DNA of 6,203 nucleotides, taken from positions 1-6,203 of the forward strand of contig DAOWKG010000229.1 of NCBI GenBank assembly GCA_030639985.1, in the 5' to 3' direction. This DNA is from Desulfuromonadaceae bacterium (GTDB lineage: Bacteria > Desulfobacterota > Desulfuromonadia > Desulfuromonadales > Geopsychrobacteraceae). Position 1 is the stretch's first letter. Every line of letters begins with the position of its first letter. The notes under the pieces were generated by a model that was not told the DNA's origin, searched no databases, and saw only the letters and a list, made by a program, of their open reading frames with translations. Made by a program: the position numbers and the translations under genes. This document shows, piece by piece, positions 1-6,203 of the stretch.

Positions 1-651
1 CCCTTTTTGAATAACATGCTCGGTCAAATTTGCTTTAACGTCAGGGACAAATGGTAAAGTTTGATATTGACCAATAACTTTGTCATAAGCTTGAATTGCC
101 CCTACCTGTGCCAGGGTAGTTTCAATTATGGGGCGCATTTCTATTTTTAAAGGTGGAGACATATGGCCCTGAAAATATTTTGTCGCCGAATTTTCCGGCC
201 CTTCATAAATATTTTTTACATCGGCAAAGGTCATGTCGGTGATTGCCTGTAAAAAAAGTTTTTTGGCTTTGGGAGTGGCAGCCTCAGCAGCCCGGTTCAG
301 CTTTAGCTCCAGGTCTTCAACTATTTGAGACATCCCGAGCTGGGATAGCATCGTTTTTATTGTCTTTAATTCTTCCGGTAACGGTATGTGAATCGCCGGG
401 TCTGCATTGAAACCATCAATGGTACCTATCTGCTTAACCACATTTTCCGTTCCAATGCGAAGGGCTTGCTTAAATGCATCTCCGATCTCCGCATAGCCAG
501 GTTCGTTTGCTATTTCCCCCCCACTTTCTACCGTCAAATTTTTTAAAAGATCAGCTCCTTTATCCCACCATGAACCTGCGGCATTAGCTTGACTTGGTAG
601 CCATGCAAAAACAACCAATACTACCCCAAAAATAGTTAAATAGTTTTTCAT
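1..651 (-). CDS. DUF4197 family exported protein, C-terminus beyond the window
   Basis: An open frame of 217 codons starts at ATG 651-649 and runs off the left edge without a stop. Residues 1-24 form a signal peptide: a Lys at position 2, a hydrophobic stretch (FGVVLVVFAWLP) and an ANA-AG cleavage site around residues 22-26. The mature part matches my memory of DUF4197 (PF13852) closely, including ALRIGTENVVKQIG, DPAIHIPLPEELK, EDLELKLNRAAEAATPKAK, a TFADVKNIYEGPENSATKYF-like block, QVGAIQAYD and the LPFVPDVKANLTEHV block. Family members are usually somewhat longer, so roughly the last 25-35 residues are probably missing. The function of DUF4197 is unknown; the signal peptide places it in the periplasm or envelope. 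The start is supported by AGAGGG (659-664) seven bases upstream. It lies 176 nt behind the preceding gene and may have its own promoter. No frameshift or codon oddity is seen. Family assignment is confident; any role would be a guess. Confidence 0.9.
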   Translation of the reverse strand, partial: MKNYLTIFGVVLVVFAWLPSQANAAGSWWDKGADLLKNLTVESGGEIANEPGYAEIGDAFKQALRIGTENVVKQIGTIDGFNADPAIHIPLPEELKTIKTMLSQLGMSQIVEDLELKLNRAAEAATPKAKKLFLQAITDMTFADVKNIYEGPENSATKYFQGHMSPPLKIEMRPIIETTLAQVGAIQAYDKVIGQYQTLPFVPDVKANLTEHVIQKG

Positions 652-684
652 CTGAGAACCCTCTGAAGGTTATTTTAAGATAGC

Positions 685-731
685 ATCACGGTTGTGATAA
701 GTGGTGGCGACGAAACGTTATAGTACCACCA
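685..731. repeat. Two short inverted repeats in the DUF4197 gene leader
   Basis: ATCAC-GGTT-GTGAT (685-698) is a 5-bp inverted repeat with a four-base spacer. TGGTGG (702-707) and CCACCA (726-731) form a 6-bp inverted repeat with an 18-base spacer. Both lie 34-80 bases upstream of the DUF4197 start, where an operator or leader hairpin would fit. Neither has a T run, so they are not terminators. I could not find a convincing -35/-10 pair nearby. Each is short enough to occur by chance. Confidence 0.25.
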
Positions 732-744
732 TCCTTTGCGGGTT

Positions 745-770
745 AAAAGGGGAAGGGTCTTGCATCCCCC
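745..770 (-). terminator. Weak candidate Rho-independent terminator
   Basis: On the minus strand GGGGGA (770-765) can pair with TTCCCC (754-749), including one G-T wobble, around a ten-base loop, and TTTT (748-745) follows at once. It lies 58 bases past the stop of the exported helical protein gene, so it could end that transcript. The stem is short and the T run is only four, so this is a tentative call. Confidence 0.35.
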
Positions 771-792
771 ATGATTGCATTGTTGCTACCAT

Positions 793-804
793 GGGAAATT
801 TCCC
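793..804. repeat. 12-bp perfect palindrome GGGAAATTTCCC
   Basis: GGGAAATTTCCC is its own reverse complement and sits 23 bases past the stop codon at 828-830. It has no spacer, so it would make a poor RNA hairpin; a dimeric regulator site is an alternative. It could also be chance, since the flanking bases do not extend the symmetry. Confidence 0.3.
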
Positions 805-827
805 TAATACCTTTGCTCGGCATATTG

Positions 828-1445
828 TCAGCCAATTTTACGAATAACTGCCAGGGCGGTATCATGCAGGACTTTTGTAGCATTCGACAACATTTGTATC
901 GTTTGCTGTTGTTTTTGCAGCATATTCTGCAACTCAATATTGGCTAGTTGGGCATCTTCACCAGCACTCTTTAGCTTATTGTCCCAAGGTAGTAGTGGCG
1001 ATCCTAGTTTCCGTTGCAGCCCTTTTATCTGGTTTTCGTATTTTCGCAATTCCGCCGCAGCTTTCATTAAGGCTGGCCGGTTTTTTAGCGGATTTTTTTG
1101 TAATTCAGCCACCTTCTTCATCAGTTCATTGCTCTCACTAAGCTTTCGCATCACATTAGTGATTACCTTCTTTTTCGGCGTGGAAACCTTCATCTGACCT
1201 GTCAGTCCAATAAGACTTGTTCTGGTCTGATTCCAGTTGGACAAGCGTACCGAGCTTAAAATGACGACATTAGCATTGAATTGACCCGCTGGTTTATGGT
1301 TTAGAGATGGGTTTATTTCATTGCTTCTTTGGACGGTTGGTTGATTAATCGTCTTCTTCTGCTTTGAACCAAGGGCTTGTACTGCTTCTGCCTGAAAAGG
1401 ACCAAGGGAAAACAACGCAACGGCAGCTAGTGCTATAGGGATCAT
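828..1445 (-). CDS. Small exported helical (coiled-coil) protein, unknown function, start region disrupted
   Basis: As read, ATG 1445-1443 opens 205 codons. Residues 1-21 look like the hydrophobic and cleavage parts of a signal peptide (MIPIALAAVALFSLG, then QAEA-VQ) but lack the usual basic N-terminus. Residues 22-90 are low in recognisable structure. Residues 97-147 and 163-200 are rich in Lys, Glu, Gln and Leu and should form long helices or coiled coils, including LQNMLQKQQQTIQML and a C-terminal AVIRKIG. The only good ribosome binding site, AAGGAG at 1463-1468, is 17 bases from this ATG but 7 bases from another ATG at 1455-1453, which is out of frame. Between them is a run of eight A. 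With seven A the protein would begin MKKMIPIALAA, a normal signal peptide. I recognise no named family. The signal peptide indicates export to the periplasm or envelope. It follows the epimerase-family gene by 47 nt and is probably co-transcribed with it. Confidence 0.75.
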   Translation of the reverse strand: MIPIALAAVALFSLGPFQAEAVQALGSKQKKTINQPTVQRSNEINPSLNHKPAGQFNANVVILSSVRLSNWNQTRTSLIGLTGQMKVSTPKKKVITNVMRKLSESNELMKKVAELQKNPLKNRPALMKAAAELRKYENQIKGLQRKLGSPLLPWDNKLKSAGEDAQLANIELQNMLQKQQQTIQMLSNATKVLHDTALAVIRKIG

Positions 1446-1462
1446 TTTTTTTCATCACGCTT

Positions 1463-1468
1463 CTCCTT
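1463..1468 (-). promoter_or_regulatory. Strong ribosome binding site pointing to an out-of-frame start at 1455
   Basis: AAGGAG on the minus strand is followed after seven bases by ATG (1455-1453). That spacing is ideal, whereas the in-frame ATG of the downstream open frame (1445-1443) is 17 bases away. From 1455 the uncorrected frame reads MKKNDPYSTS and reaches TAA after 37 codons. The site therefore argues that the intended start is at 1455 and that the frame is shifted by one base in the A8 tract at 1452-1445. Confidence 0.75.
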
Positions 1469-1502
1469 TTTTACTTTTAGTGGCTCAGCGTTGAATCGAT
1501 TG

Positions 1503-2393
1503 TTAAGTGGTTAGTAGCGTTTTTAATGCAATGTCTAGGGTCGGATGTTTAAAAGAATAACCCGATTGTAATAATTTATCTGGTTTTACTTTTGTGCTGG
1601 TCAATAATAACTCTTCGGCCATTTCACCAAAAATGATTTTTGCAAGAAAGGCTGGCAATGGCAAAATGGTTGGCCGGTGTAATACCCTCCCCAATGTTTT
1701 TGTGAACTGATAATTGGTTACCGCTTCTGGTGAAACTAGATTTATCGGGCCGTGGATTGTTTCAGTTTTGATAATGTGGTTTATAATTTCACCGACATCA
1801 CTAATTGTAATCCAGCTTATATATTGTTTTCCGTCCCCGATCATCCCCCCCATACCAGCCCTGAACGGCAGTACCATTTTTGCTAATGCTCCCCCTTTTG
1901 AACTAAGAACCATTCCGAGCCGTATATTTACAACCCGGATATTTGCTTGCGTTGCTGTTTCTGTTGCGGCCTCCCACTCACCGCAAACTTCAGATAAAAA
2001 TCCGGTTCCTTTGGGGCTGCTTTCATCTAATTCCTCTGTTCCCCTGTCCCCATAATAGCCGACGGCAGACCCAGAAATGATTATTTTTGGCTTGTGCTTA
2101 GCCTTAGAAAAATAATCTGCTATTAATCGAGTACCATCGATTCTGCTGTTTAGAATTTTATCTTTCTTTTCCGCTGTCCATCGCGCCGCAGCAATATTTT
2201 CACCCGCCAAATTTATTACCGCATCTATTTTATTTTCCGTCCCTAATTCTATTATTTTCTTTTCAATATTCCAGAATGGAACTTCTTCGGTTGAATTTCG
2301 GTGCAGAGAAAGAACCTGATGACCTTTTGAGGATAATGACGTTGCTAGCTCCTGACCAATTAAACCCGATGCCCCGGAAATAAGAATTTTCAT
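1503..2393 (-). CDS. yfcH: TIGR01777 epimerase-family protein (YfcH/SDR39U1 type)
   Basis: This is a 296-residue member of the extended short-chain dehydrogenase/reductase superfamily, close to the usual family length of about 300. The N-terminal Rossmann fold carries the NAD(P)-binding G7-x-x-G10-x-x-G13 motif in SGASGLIGQ, and NLAGENI at 61-67. The SAVGYYG segment at 109-115 holds the Tyr of the SDR YxxxK region, but Lys is not at the usual +4 position, so classical dehydrogenase chemistry is uncertain. WITISDV (194-200) and PINLVSPE (216-223) are further family signatures. Residues about 247-293 match the C-terminal DUF1731 domain (LPAFLAKIIFGEMAEELLL). The substrate is unknown throughout the family and the protein is expected in the cytosol. 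The start has only a weak AGG (2402-2404), eight bases upstream. It lies 55 nt behind the 465-residue conserved protein with no terminator between, so co-transcription is likely. The symbol follows the E. coli homologue by similarity. Confidence 0.92.
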   Translation of the reverse strand: MKILISGASGLIGQELATSLSSKGHQVLSLHRNSTEEVPFWNIEKKIIELGTENKIDAVINLAGENIAAARWTAEKKDKILNSRIDGTRLIADYFSKAKHKPKIIISGSAVGYYGDRGTEELDESSPKGTGFLSEVCGEWEAATETATQANIRVVNIRLGMVLSSKGGALAKMVLPFRAGMGGMIGDGKQYISWITISDVGEIINHIIKTETIHGPINLVSPEAVTNYQFTKTLGRVLHRPTILPLPAFLAKIIFGEMAEELLLTSTKVKPDKLLQSGYSFKHPTLDIALKTLLTT

Positions 2394-2448
2394 AATTTTA
2401 ACCTGACTTTGGTCTGCTGTCGTTTTTTTGTTAAGGTGTTTCTATCCC

Positions 2449-3846
2449 TTACTCGTCCCGCTGAAATAAGGCTTTTCTTTTGATGATATTAATCACGGCT
2501 GGTGGCACCAGGTTTTGCCAGGCAGCATCACCACAACGAATTTGTCCCAGTACTTTGTTGGAATCAATGGTCAGATAGTTACGATCAACGGTATCCAGAT
2601 TGTGCAGAAAACCATTTTGTAGTAAATGGCGATAAAGAAATTGGAGGTGATTTTCTACCTTTAAATTATCAACTGTCAGTAGTGATCCATCCTCTTCGAG
2701 GGCGGGACAGACATACAAGCGCATATCGTTGCGGAACAGGAGCCCAAAGGACTCTAAAATACCGCCATCCAAATGCTCATAATACTTTTCTTTGAATATC
2801 TCCTGCAATGACGGGACTCCCATTGCCAGAGCAACCGGCTTGCTGGTCTGTTTGAATAAAAATTGTGCCAGGCGGTAATATTCGGCAAAATTTGAAATCA
2901 TGACGTTTTTGCCCAGAGCGCACAAAATATCGACCCGGTGCAAAAAATCTTCGATATTAATATCGTCGTTATCACTAAGATTCTGCAGTGTCATTTCACT
3001 GAAAACTATCACATCGTCAGTATCGACATTGGTCTCAGAACAAAAGGCTTCATAGGCATTATCAAGCAAGTTGATGGTAAGTTTTGTTGGTGGACAGAAA
3101 CGGCTGCGTTCGACCAATACCGCTTTTTTAAACAGCACTTCAGCAGGCTGTACCAGTTTGCCTTCAGGCTGAAACATTGTCACATGGGTCAACCCATGTT
3201 GTACAAGTTGTAATGCCATGATGCGATTATCAACCGAGTCAAATGCGGTACCACTGAAGTCGACCATATCAATTTCTAGCTTATCAGAAGAGAGGCCATC
3301 CATCAGTGATCTGAGTAACTCAACCGGTTCCTGATGCTGGTAGTAGGCACCATAGATCAGATTGACCCCAAGGATACCAAGGGTCTCCTGATCCTGCCTG
3401 CTGGAACTTCCCTTTAAGACGACATGAAGGTGAATCGCCGATATAGCTTCGTGGGGCTGGGTTTGGAACTGAATCCCCAGCCAGCCGTGTCCGGCCTGAT
3501 TGCGGGAATAATTGAAAGTTGCAACGGTGTTGGCAAAGACGAAAAAGACACTTTCCGCACACCGTTTTTCATCCAGACGCTGGCTTAACAGATTATATTC
3601 GGTTTCGAGCATCGAGTGGAGCCGTTCGCGGCTGACATAACGGTCACAGGTGCCATAAATTGAATCACTATATTGCATGTCGTAAGCAGACATCGTTTTG
3701 GCAATTGAACCTGCCGCACTACCAACCTTAAAAAACCAGCGTGCCGTTTCCTGCCCGGCACCGATTTCTGCAATTGTTCCGTAGGTTTTTCTGTCCTTAT
3801 TGAGGGTCAGTGCTTTGTGGTGGGTATCGAGTAAAATTCTTTCCAT
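2449..3846 (-). CDS. Conserved cytoplasmic protein of unknown function, 465 residues
   Basis: I choose ATG 3846-3844 (465 residues, starting MERILLDTHH) over an in-frame GTG at 3855. AAGGG (3855-3859) sits eight bases before this ATG, while the GTG overlaps it and leaves no room for ribosome binding. There is no signal peptide or membrane segment. The N-terminal block is striking: IAEIGAGQETARWFFKVGSA (25-44), IAKTMSAYDM (48-57) and YGTCDRYVSRERL (64-76), followed by LGILGVNLIYGA (156-167), VDNRIMALQLV (205-215), DILCALGKNVMISNFAEYYR (306-325), AMGVPSLQEIF (341-351) and GGILESFGLLF (361-371). I recall close relatives of the same length in Geobacter-type bacteria, some under automatic names such as nicotinate-nucleotide adenylyltransferase or TonB-dependent receptor. 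Neither name fits: there is no N-terminal HxGH nucleotidyltransferase motif, no beta-barrel and no export signal. The function is unassigned. It appears to lead a unit with the epimerase-family gene. Confidence 0.88.
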   Translation of the reverse strand: MERILLDTHHKALTLNKDRKTYGTIAEIGAGQETARWFFKVGSAAGSIAKTMSAYDMQYSDSIYGTCDRYVSRERLHSMLETEYNLLSQRLDEKRCAESVFFVFANTVATFNYSRNQAGHGWLGIQFQTQPHEAISAIHLHVVLKGSSSRQDQETLGILGVNLIYGAYYQHQEPVELLRSLMDGLSSDKLEIDMVDFSGTAFDSVDNRIMALQLVQHGLTHVTMFQPEGKLVQPAEVLFKKAVLVERSRFCPPTKLTINLLDNAYEAFCSETNVDTDDVIVFSEMTLQNLSDNDDINIEDFLHRVDILCALGKNVMISNFAEYYRLAQFLFKQTSKPVALAMGVPSLQEIFKEKYYEHLDGGILESFGLLFRNDMRLYVCPALEEDGSLLTVDNLKVENHLQFLYRHLLQNGFLHNLDTVDRNYLTIDSNKVLGQIRCGDAAWQNLVPPAVINIIKRKALFQRDE

Positions 3847-3854
3847 TTTATTCA

Positions 3855-3859
3855 CCCTT
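3855..3859 (-). promoter_or_regulatory. Ribosome binding site deciding ATG 3846 over GTG 3855
   Basis: AAGGG on the minus strand precedes ATG 3846-3844 by eight bases. The alternative in-frame GTG (3855-3853) begins within the same purine run, so the site can only serve the ATG. This makes the product three residues shorter than the longest open frame. Confidence 0.7.
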
Positions 3860-3917
3860 TTGTCTTTAATTGGTTGTTGCTTCCTTGGGGGCTGAAGTTG
3901 GTTGATTTATTCAAACT

Positions 3918-3936
3918 CTGTTAAACAGTGTAACAG
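3918..3936. promoter_or_regulatory. Inverted repeat CTGTTA-N7-TAACAG, possible operator
   Basis: Two perfect 6-bp arms (3918-3923 and 3931-3936) surround a seven-base spacer. The element covers the proposed -10 box (3927-3932) and the expected transcription start of the promoter for the 465-residue protein gene, the classic place for a repressor operator. It is not followed by a T run, so a terminator is unlikely. The regulator is unknown, and no regulator gene lies in the window. Confidence 0.4.
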
Positions 3937-3954
3937 CTTTTGATCATTTGTTAA
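3927..3954 (-). promoter_or_regulatory. Candidate sigma-70 promoter for the 465-residue protein gene
   Basis: On the minus strand TTAACA (3954-3949; five of six matches to TTGACA) is followed after 16 bases by TACACT (3932-3927; four of six matches to TATAAT). Transcription would start near 3920, giving a leader of about 75 nt before ATG 3846. It lies in the longest clear gap between two genes on this side, which fits the start of a new unit. In AT-rich DNA such matches are not rare. Confidence 0.4.
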
Positions 3955-4008
3955 ATTTAGGGCTCTCTATTCTGTGGGTGATTGTCTTGATATGCAGGTT
4001 AAATAATT

Positions 4009-4926
4009 TTAGCAAGATTTTTGACTGACATCATAAAGAGATAGCGCTACCTCATTCAGGTGATCAACCGATTCCAGCTTTTCAAGATATTGTAGCGGAA
4101 GATCACCGGCTCCCCTTTTTGCCCCCCATATAGCTCCTGCCATAGCACCAATGGTATCGGTATCTCCACCACACTCAATAATAAATTTCATCATATTTTC
4201 AAACGTATCATCAAGAAATCTAAGGGATATATACAAGGCTGTTACACATGATGCTTCCGCGGCAATACCATTGCCCAGATTTTTGGTTACTTCGTCAGCG
4301 GCTGGGTATTTTTTGTTTTGCAACCATTCTTGGGCAATTTTAAGCCTGGTTGTGAATGGTTTTTGTTTGCAATTGACTGCTGCTCCATTGATGATTTCGA
4401 GGGAACCTTGTGACTCAAGTGCTATTGCCGTTGCTGACGCAAGAAGAAGTGCTCCTTCAATTCCAAGCGGGTGAGCATGAGTGATGTGTGCTGAGGCGTG
4501 CGCTACTTTAAGTAACTGCTGGGGATTTTGATGGTAGAACATACCTATGATCGGTGCTCTCATAGCACCACCATTGCCAAAAGAGCCTTCAGGGTAGGTT
4601 GACCGGTTCACCTGCTGCCAATCTTTTCCATTTTTGATTTTTTTTAGTAGTTTTGCTGCGGCAGGCCCATAACCTCGACTCCATCTATAGCTTGCGGCAA
4701 ATTGTTGGGCTAAATGGTTGGGATCTAAACCATTATTGGCTATCAGTGATTTTGCTAAAGCTAACGACATTTGCGTATCATCGGTCCAGCGCATTTTCCC
4801 AGACCGAGTTTTACCAATTAACTTCCATACAAATCGTTCAATTACTCCCCCTTCAAAAGGGGCACCAATCGCATCACCTAATGATAACCCCAGTAAACAA
4901 CCAACAAATTGATCCTGAGTTACCAT
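4009..4926 (-). CDS. ADP-ribosylglycohydrolase, ARH3/DraG-like
   Basis: This 305-residue protein fits the ADP-ribosylglycohydrolase family (PF03747), all-helical enzymes that use two Mg/Mn ions to remove ADP-ribose from proteins or from small ADP-ribose compounds. The opening GCLLGLSLGDAIGAPFEG (9-26) includes Glu25, which aligns with the gating Glu41 of human ARH3. WTDDTQM (47-53) supplies metal ligands Thr48, Asp49 and Asp50, and GGDTDTIGAMAGA (253-265) supplies Asp255, Asp257 and Thr258. RGYGPAAAKLLKKI (84-97), GSFGNGGAMRAP (114-125), ITHAHPLGIEGA (148-159) and LGNGIAAEASCVTALY (217-232) resemble ARH3 in order and spacing. All catalytic positions appear intact, so it should be active. No signal peptide is present, so it acts in the cytosol. 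The start has GGAG six bases upstream. It follows the ATP-grasp gene by 58 nt with no terminator between. No dinitrogenase reductase or ADP-ribosyltransferase is visible, so a DraG role in nitrogen regulation is not supported here; the target is unknown. Confidence 0.93.
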   Translation of the reverse strand: MVTQDQFVGCLLGLSLGDAIGAPFEGGVIERFVWKLIGKTRSGKMRWTDDTQMSLALAKSLIANNGLDPNHLAQQFAASYRWSRGYGPAAAKLLKKIKNGKDWQQVNRSTYPEGSFGNGGAMRAPIIGMFYHQNPQQLLKVAHASAHITHAHPLGIEGALLLASATAIALESQGSLEIINGAAVNCKQKPFTTRLKIAQEWLQNKKYPAADEVTKNLGNGIAAEASCVTALYISLRFLDDTFENMMKFIIECGGDTDTIGAMAGAIWGAKRGAGDLPLQYLEKLESVDHLNEVALSLYDVSQKSC

Positions 4927-4984
4927 TATTTTCTCCCGTATAAGTGCCTAAATTAATCCGTACCGTTTTTCGGCAGAGGCTTGG

Positions 4985-6169
4985 TTATGCGGTTACATGA
5001 TCGGTGGTTATGAATTCACCCAAGTCTGAATCCAATATATTTTTAAGTTCGATAAAGTTATCTTCTCTGGTTTCTGTGAACAGAAAACCAAAGACCGGAT
5101 ACTGTTTAAAGTCAATTTTTCTTAGTTCCAGGGGTTTTTCAAACGTTGCCAGCAACTTCTCATAATCAAATGCTGATATTTTGTCGACGTTTATCCCGGT
5201 CGAATTGTCCAATACTATTATACTGAAGAGTTTCCCCCCTTTTTCTTTGAGGATCTCAGCCCAATTTGGTTCTTTTTGGGAATAATAATAAACATAGGGG
5301 TTAAACCCATACGCCAAGAAGGTTGCGTCAGCAGTAGTGCACCAACCGCCAAAGCGCATCGGATTGACTTCGATAGGCAATATGGTGCCGTGGTTCTCGC
5401 GTCTAAGTTCAATATGTACCGGAAAGTTTTTTACTCCAGCTAATTTGCCAATTTGTCCGGCAAAATCGGTAAATTCTTTAAGATTGTCTTCAATGATATC
5501 TTTGGATGATATGTAAACCCTGTCGCTCACATCGTTATCTGAAGCAAAAGCGTGTTTAAATATCCCCAGAATTATGGGTTTCCCAGCCGAGTTGTAATAT
5601 GCGTCAACAGCGAACTCTTCCCCATTAATACATTGTTCAATAATAAATGAATCAGGGTTCAAAACTTCTTTGGGATATATATCTTTGATTTGCTCTATTT
5701 CTGCAGTTATGGAGGCAATCGTCTGGTTCCATTCCTCGATATTTGCAACCTTATAAACCCCCATACTGAAAAATCCAACCGTTGGTTTGATGATGAAAGG
5801 CAATGGCAATTCGTCAAACTGGATCTTTTTTAAATCCTCAACCCGAACCTCTTTGAAGTAAAAGTCGGGGAAGATTGATTTTGTTAACACTCGAAATTTT
5901 AACTTGTTTTTAAACAACTCAATTTTTTCAGGTAAGTTTGTAAAGGATAGGTGCTTTGCAATCCAGCCGATTGAATTTTCCGATGTAGTATAAATTATCG
6001 GATTAACAGTTTCTTGAGCTATCTCAGCCGCTCTATCTTTATCAACTATTTTTGTCCCCTCATACAGTCCTAGCTCTGTTGCTATATCGGTGCCGACTAT
6101 GGGGATGGCATTATCTCTAACCGTTGTTTTGAAAAAATCGGAAATATATGGCTTATCTACAAAAAACAT
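4985..6169 (-). CDS. ATP-grasp domain protein, putative carboxylate-amine ligase
   Basis: This 394-residue protein has the layout of a stand-alone ATP-grasp ligase, which activates a carboxylate as an acyl-phosphate and joins it to an amine or similar nucleophile. Residues 1-100 form the pre-ATP-grasp part. The ATP-binding core follows: PFIIKPTVGFFSMGVYKV (124-141) with Lys128 and a Gly-containing loop, then FIIEQCINGEEFAVDAYYN (175-193) with the acidic ENGEE-like patch at Glu184 and Glu185. HIELR (252-256) and LPIEVNPMRFGG (264-275) carry the Mg ligands Glu254, Glu267 and Asn269. The C-terminal 110 residues are not recognised and may define the substrate. No signal peptide or membrane segment is seen, so it should be cytosolic. 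AGGA lies about nine bases before ATG 6169. Only 34 bases remain upstream in the window, so its promoter or an earlier operon gene is not visible. The substrate cannot be told from the sequence; D-Ala-D-Ala ligase, carbamoyl phosphate synthase and biotin carboxylase are excluded by length and missing motifs. Confidence 0.88.
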   Translation of the reverse strand: MFFVDKPYISDFFKTTVRDNAIPIVGTDIATELGLYEGTKIVDKDRAAEIAQETVNPIIYTTSENSIGWIAKHLSFTNLPEKIELFKNKLKFRVLTKSIFPDFYFKEVRVEDLKKIQFDELPLPFIIKPTVGFFSMGVYKVANIEEWNQTIASITAEIEQIKDIYPKEVLNPDSFIIEQCINGEEFAVDAYYNSAGKPIILGIFKHAFASDNDVSDRVYISSKDIIEDNLKEFTDFAGQIGKLAGVKNFPVHIELRRENHGTILPIEVNPMRFGGWCTTADATFLAYGFNPYVYYYSQKEPNWAEILKEKGGKLFSIIVLDNSTGINVDKISAFDYEKLLATFEKPLELRKIDFKQYPVFGFLFTETREDNFIELKNILDSDLGEFITTDHVTA

Positions 6170-6203
6170 TATTTTCTATCCTCGGTTAAATTTGGCAAGC
6201 ATA

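Noticed and set aside
652..827. Possible c-di-GMP (GEMM-type) riboswitch, prompted by the GCAAAGG words
   Set aside because: The conserved core order and the flanking paired stems of that riboswitch could not be laid out on either strand.
940..1197. Plus-strand open frame of 85 codons inside the exported helical protein gene
   Set aside because: It is antisense to a supported gene, has no recognisable domain, and I saw no ribosome binding site that would favour it.
1714..2055. Plus-strand open frame of 113 codons antisense to the epimerase-family gene
   Set aside because: The opposite strand encodes a complete, clearly recognised protein; the antisense translation has no family features.
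2449..3855. Naming the 465-residue protein a nicotinate-nucleotide adenylyltransferase or TonB-dependent receptor
   Set aside because: There is no N-terminal HxGH motif, no signal peptide, no TonB box and no barrel-like strand pattern.
4009..4926. Calling the ADP-ribosylglycohydrolase draG
   Set aside because: No nitrogenase or DraT gene is present and the motif order looks closer to ARH3, so a nitrogen-fixation role is not supported.
4942..4984. CCG-AAAAA-CGG hairpin after the ATP-grasp stop codon as a terminator
   Set aside because: The stem is only three base pairs and no T run follows on the minus strand.

Overview
The window holds six protein-coding genes, all read on the minus strand (right to left in window coordinates), with short intergenic gaps and no RNA gene, mobile element, CRISPR array or attachment site that I can support. 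Base composition is moderately AT-rich. The gene content (a DUF4197 lipoprotein-sized exported protein, a TIGR01777-type epimerase, and a 465-residue conserved protein that I associate with Geobacter and Desulfuromonas relatives) suggests a Gram-negative bacterium, most likely a Desulfuromonadales-like deltaproteobacterium. That taxonomic call is inference from family recall, not a search.

In transcription order: (1) 6169-4985, an ATP-grasp carboxylate-amine ligase of unknown substrate. (2) 4926-4009, an ARH3/DraG-type ADP-ribosylglycohydrolase with its metal-binding residues intact, 58 nt behind the ligase. (3) 3846-2449, a conserved cytoplasmic protein of unknown function, behind a 162-nt gap with a plausible sigma-70 promoter overlapped by an inverted repeat. 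(4) 2393-1503, a TIGR01777/YfcH-type NAD(P)-binding epimerase-family protein. (5) 1445-828, a small exported helical protein whose start region looks frameshifted in an A8 tract. (6) 651 to the window's left edge, a DUF4197 exported protein, cut off by the window end.

The simplest transcription model is two or three units. Genes 1-2 form one unit entering from the right. Genes 3-5 form a second, from the promoter near 3950 to a weak hairpin-plus-T-run terminator at 745-770. Gene 6 is possibly separate, behind a 176-nt leader rich in short inverted repeats. Genes 3-5 share no obvious biochemical theme. The pairing of an ATP-grasp ligase with an ADP-ribosyl hydrolase is the most suggestive functional neighbourhood, but nothing in the sequence proves they cooperate. 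I do not see a clear defence system, secretion system or biosynthetic cluster; the most checkable oddity is the A8 tract just after the best start codon of gene 5.
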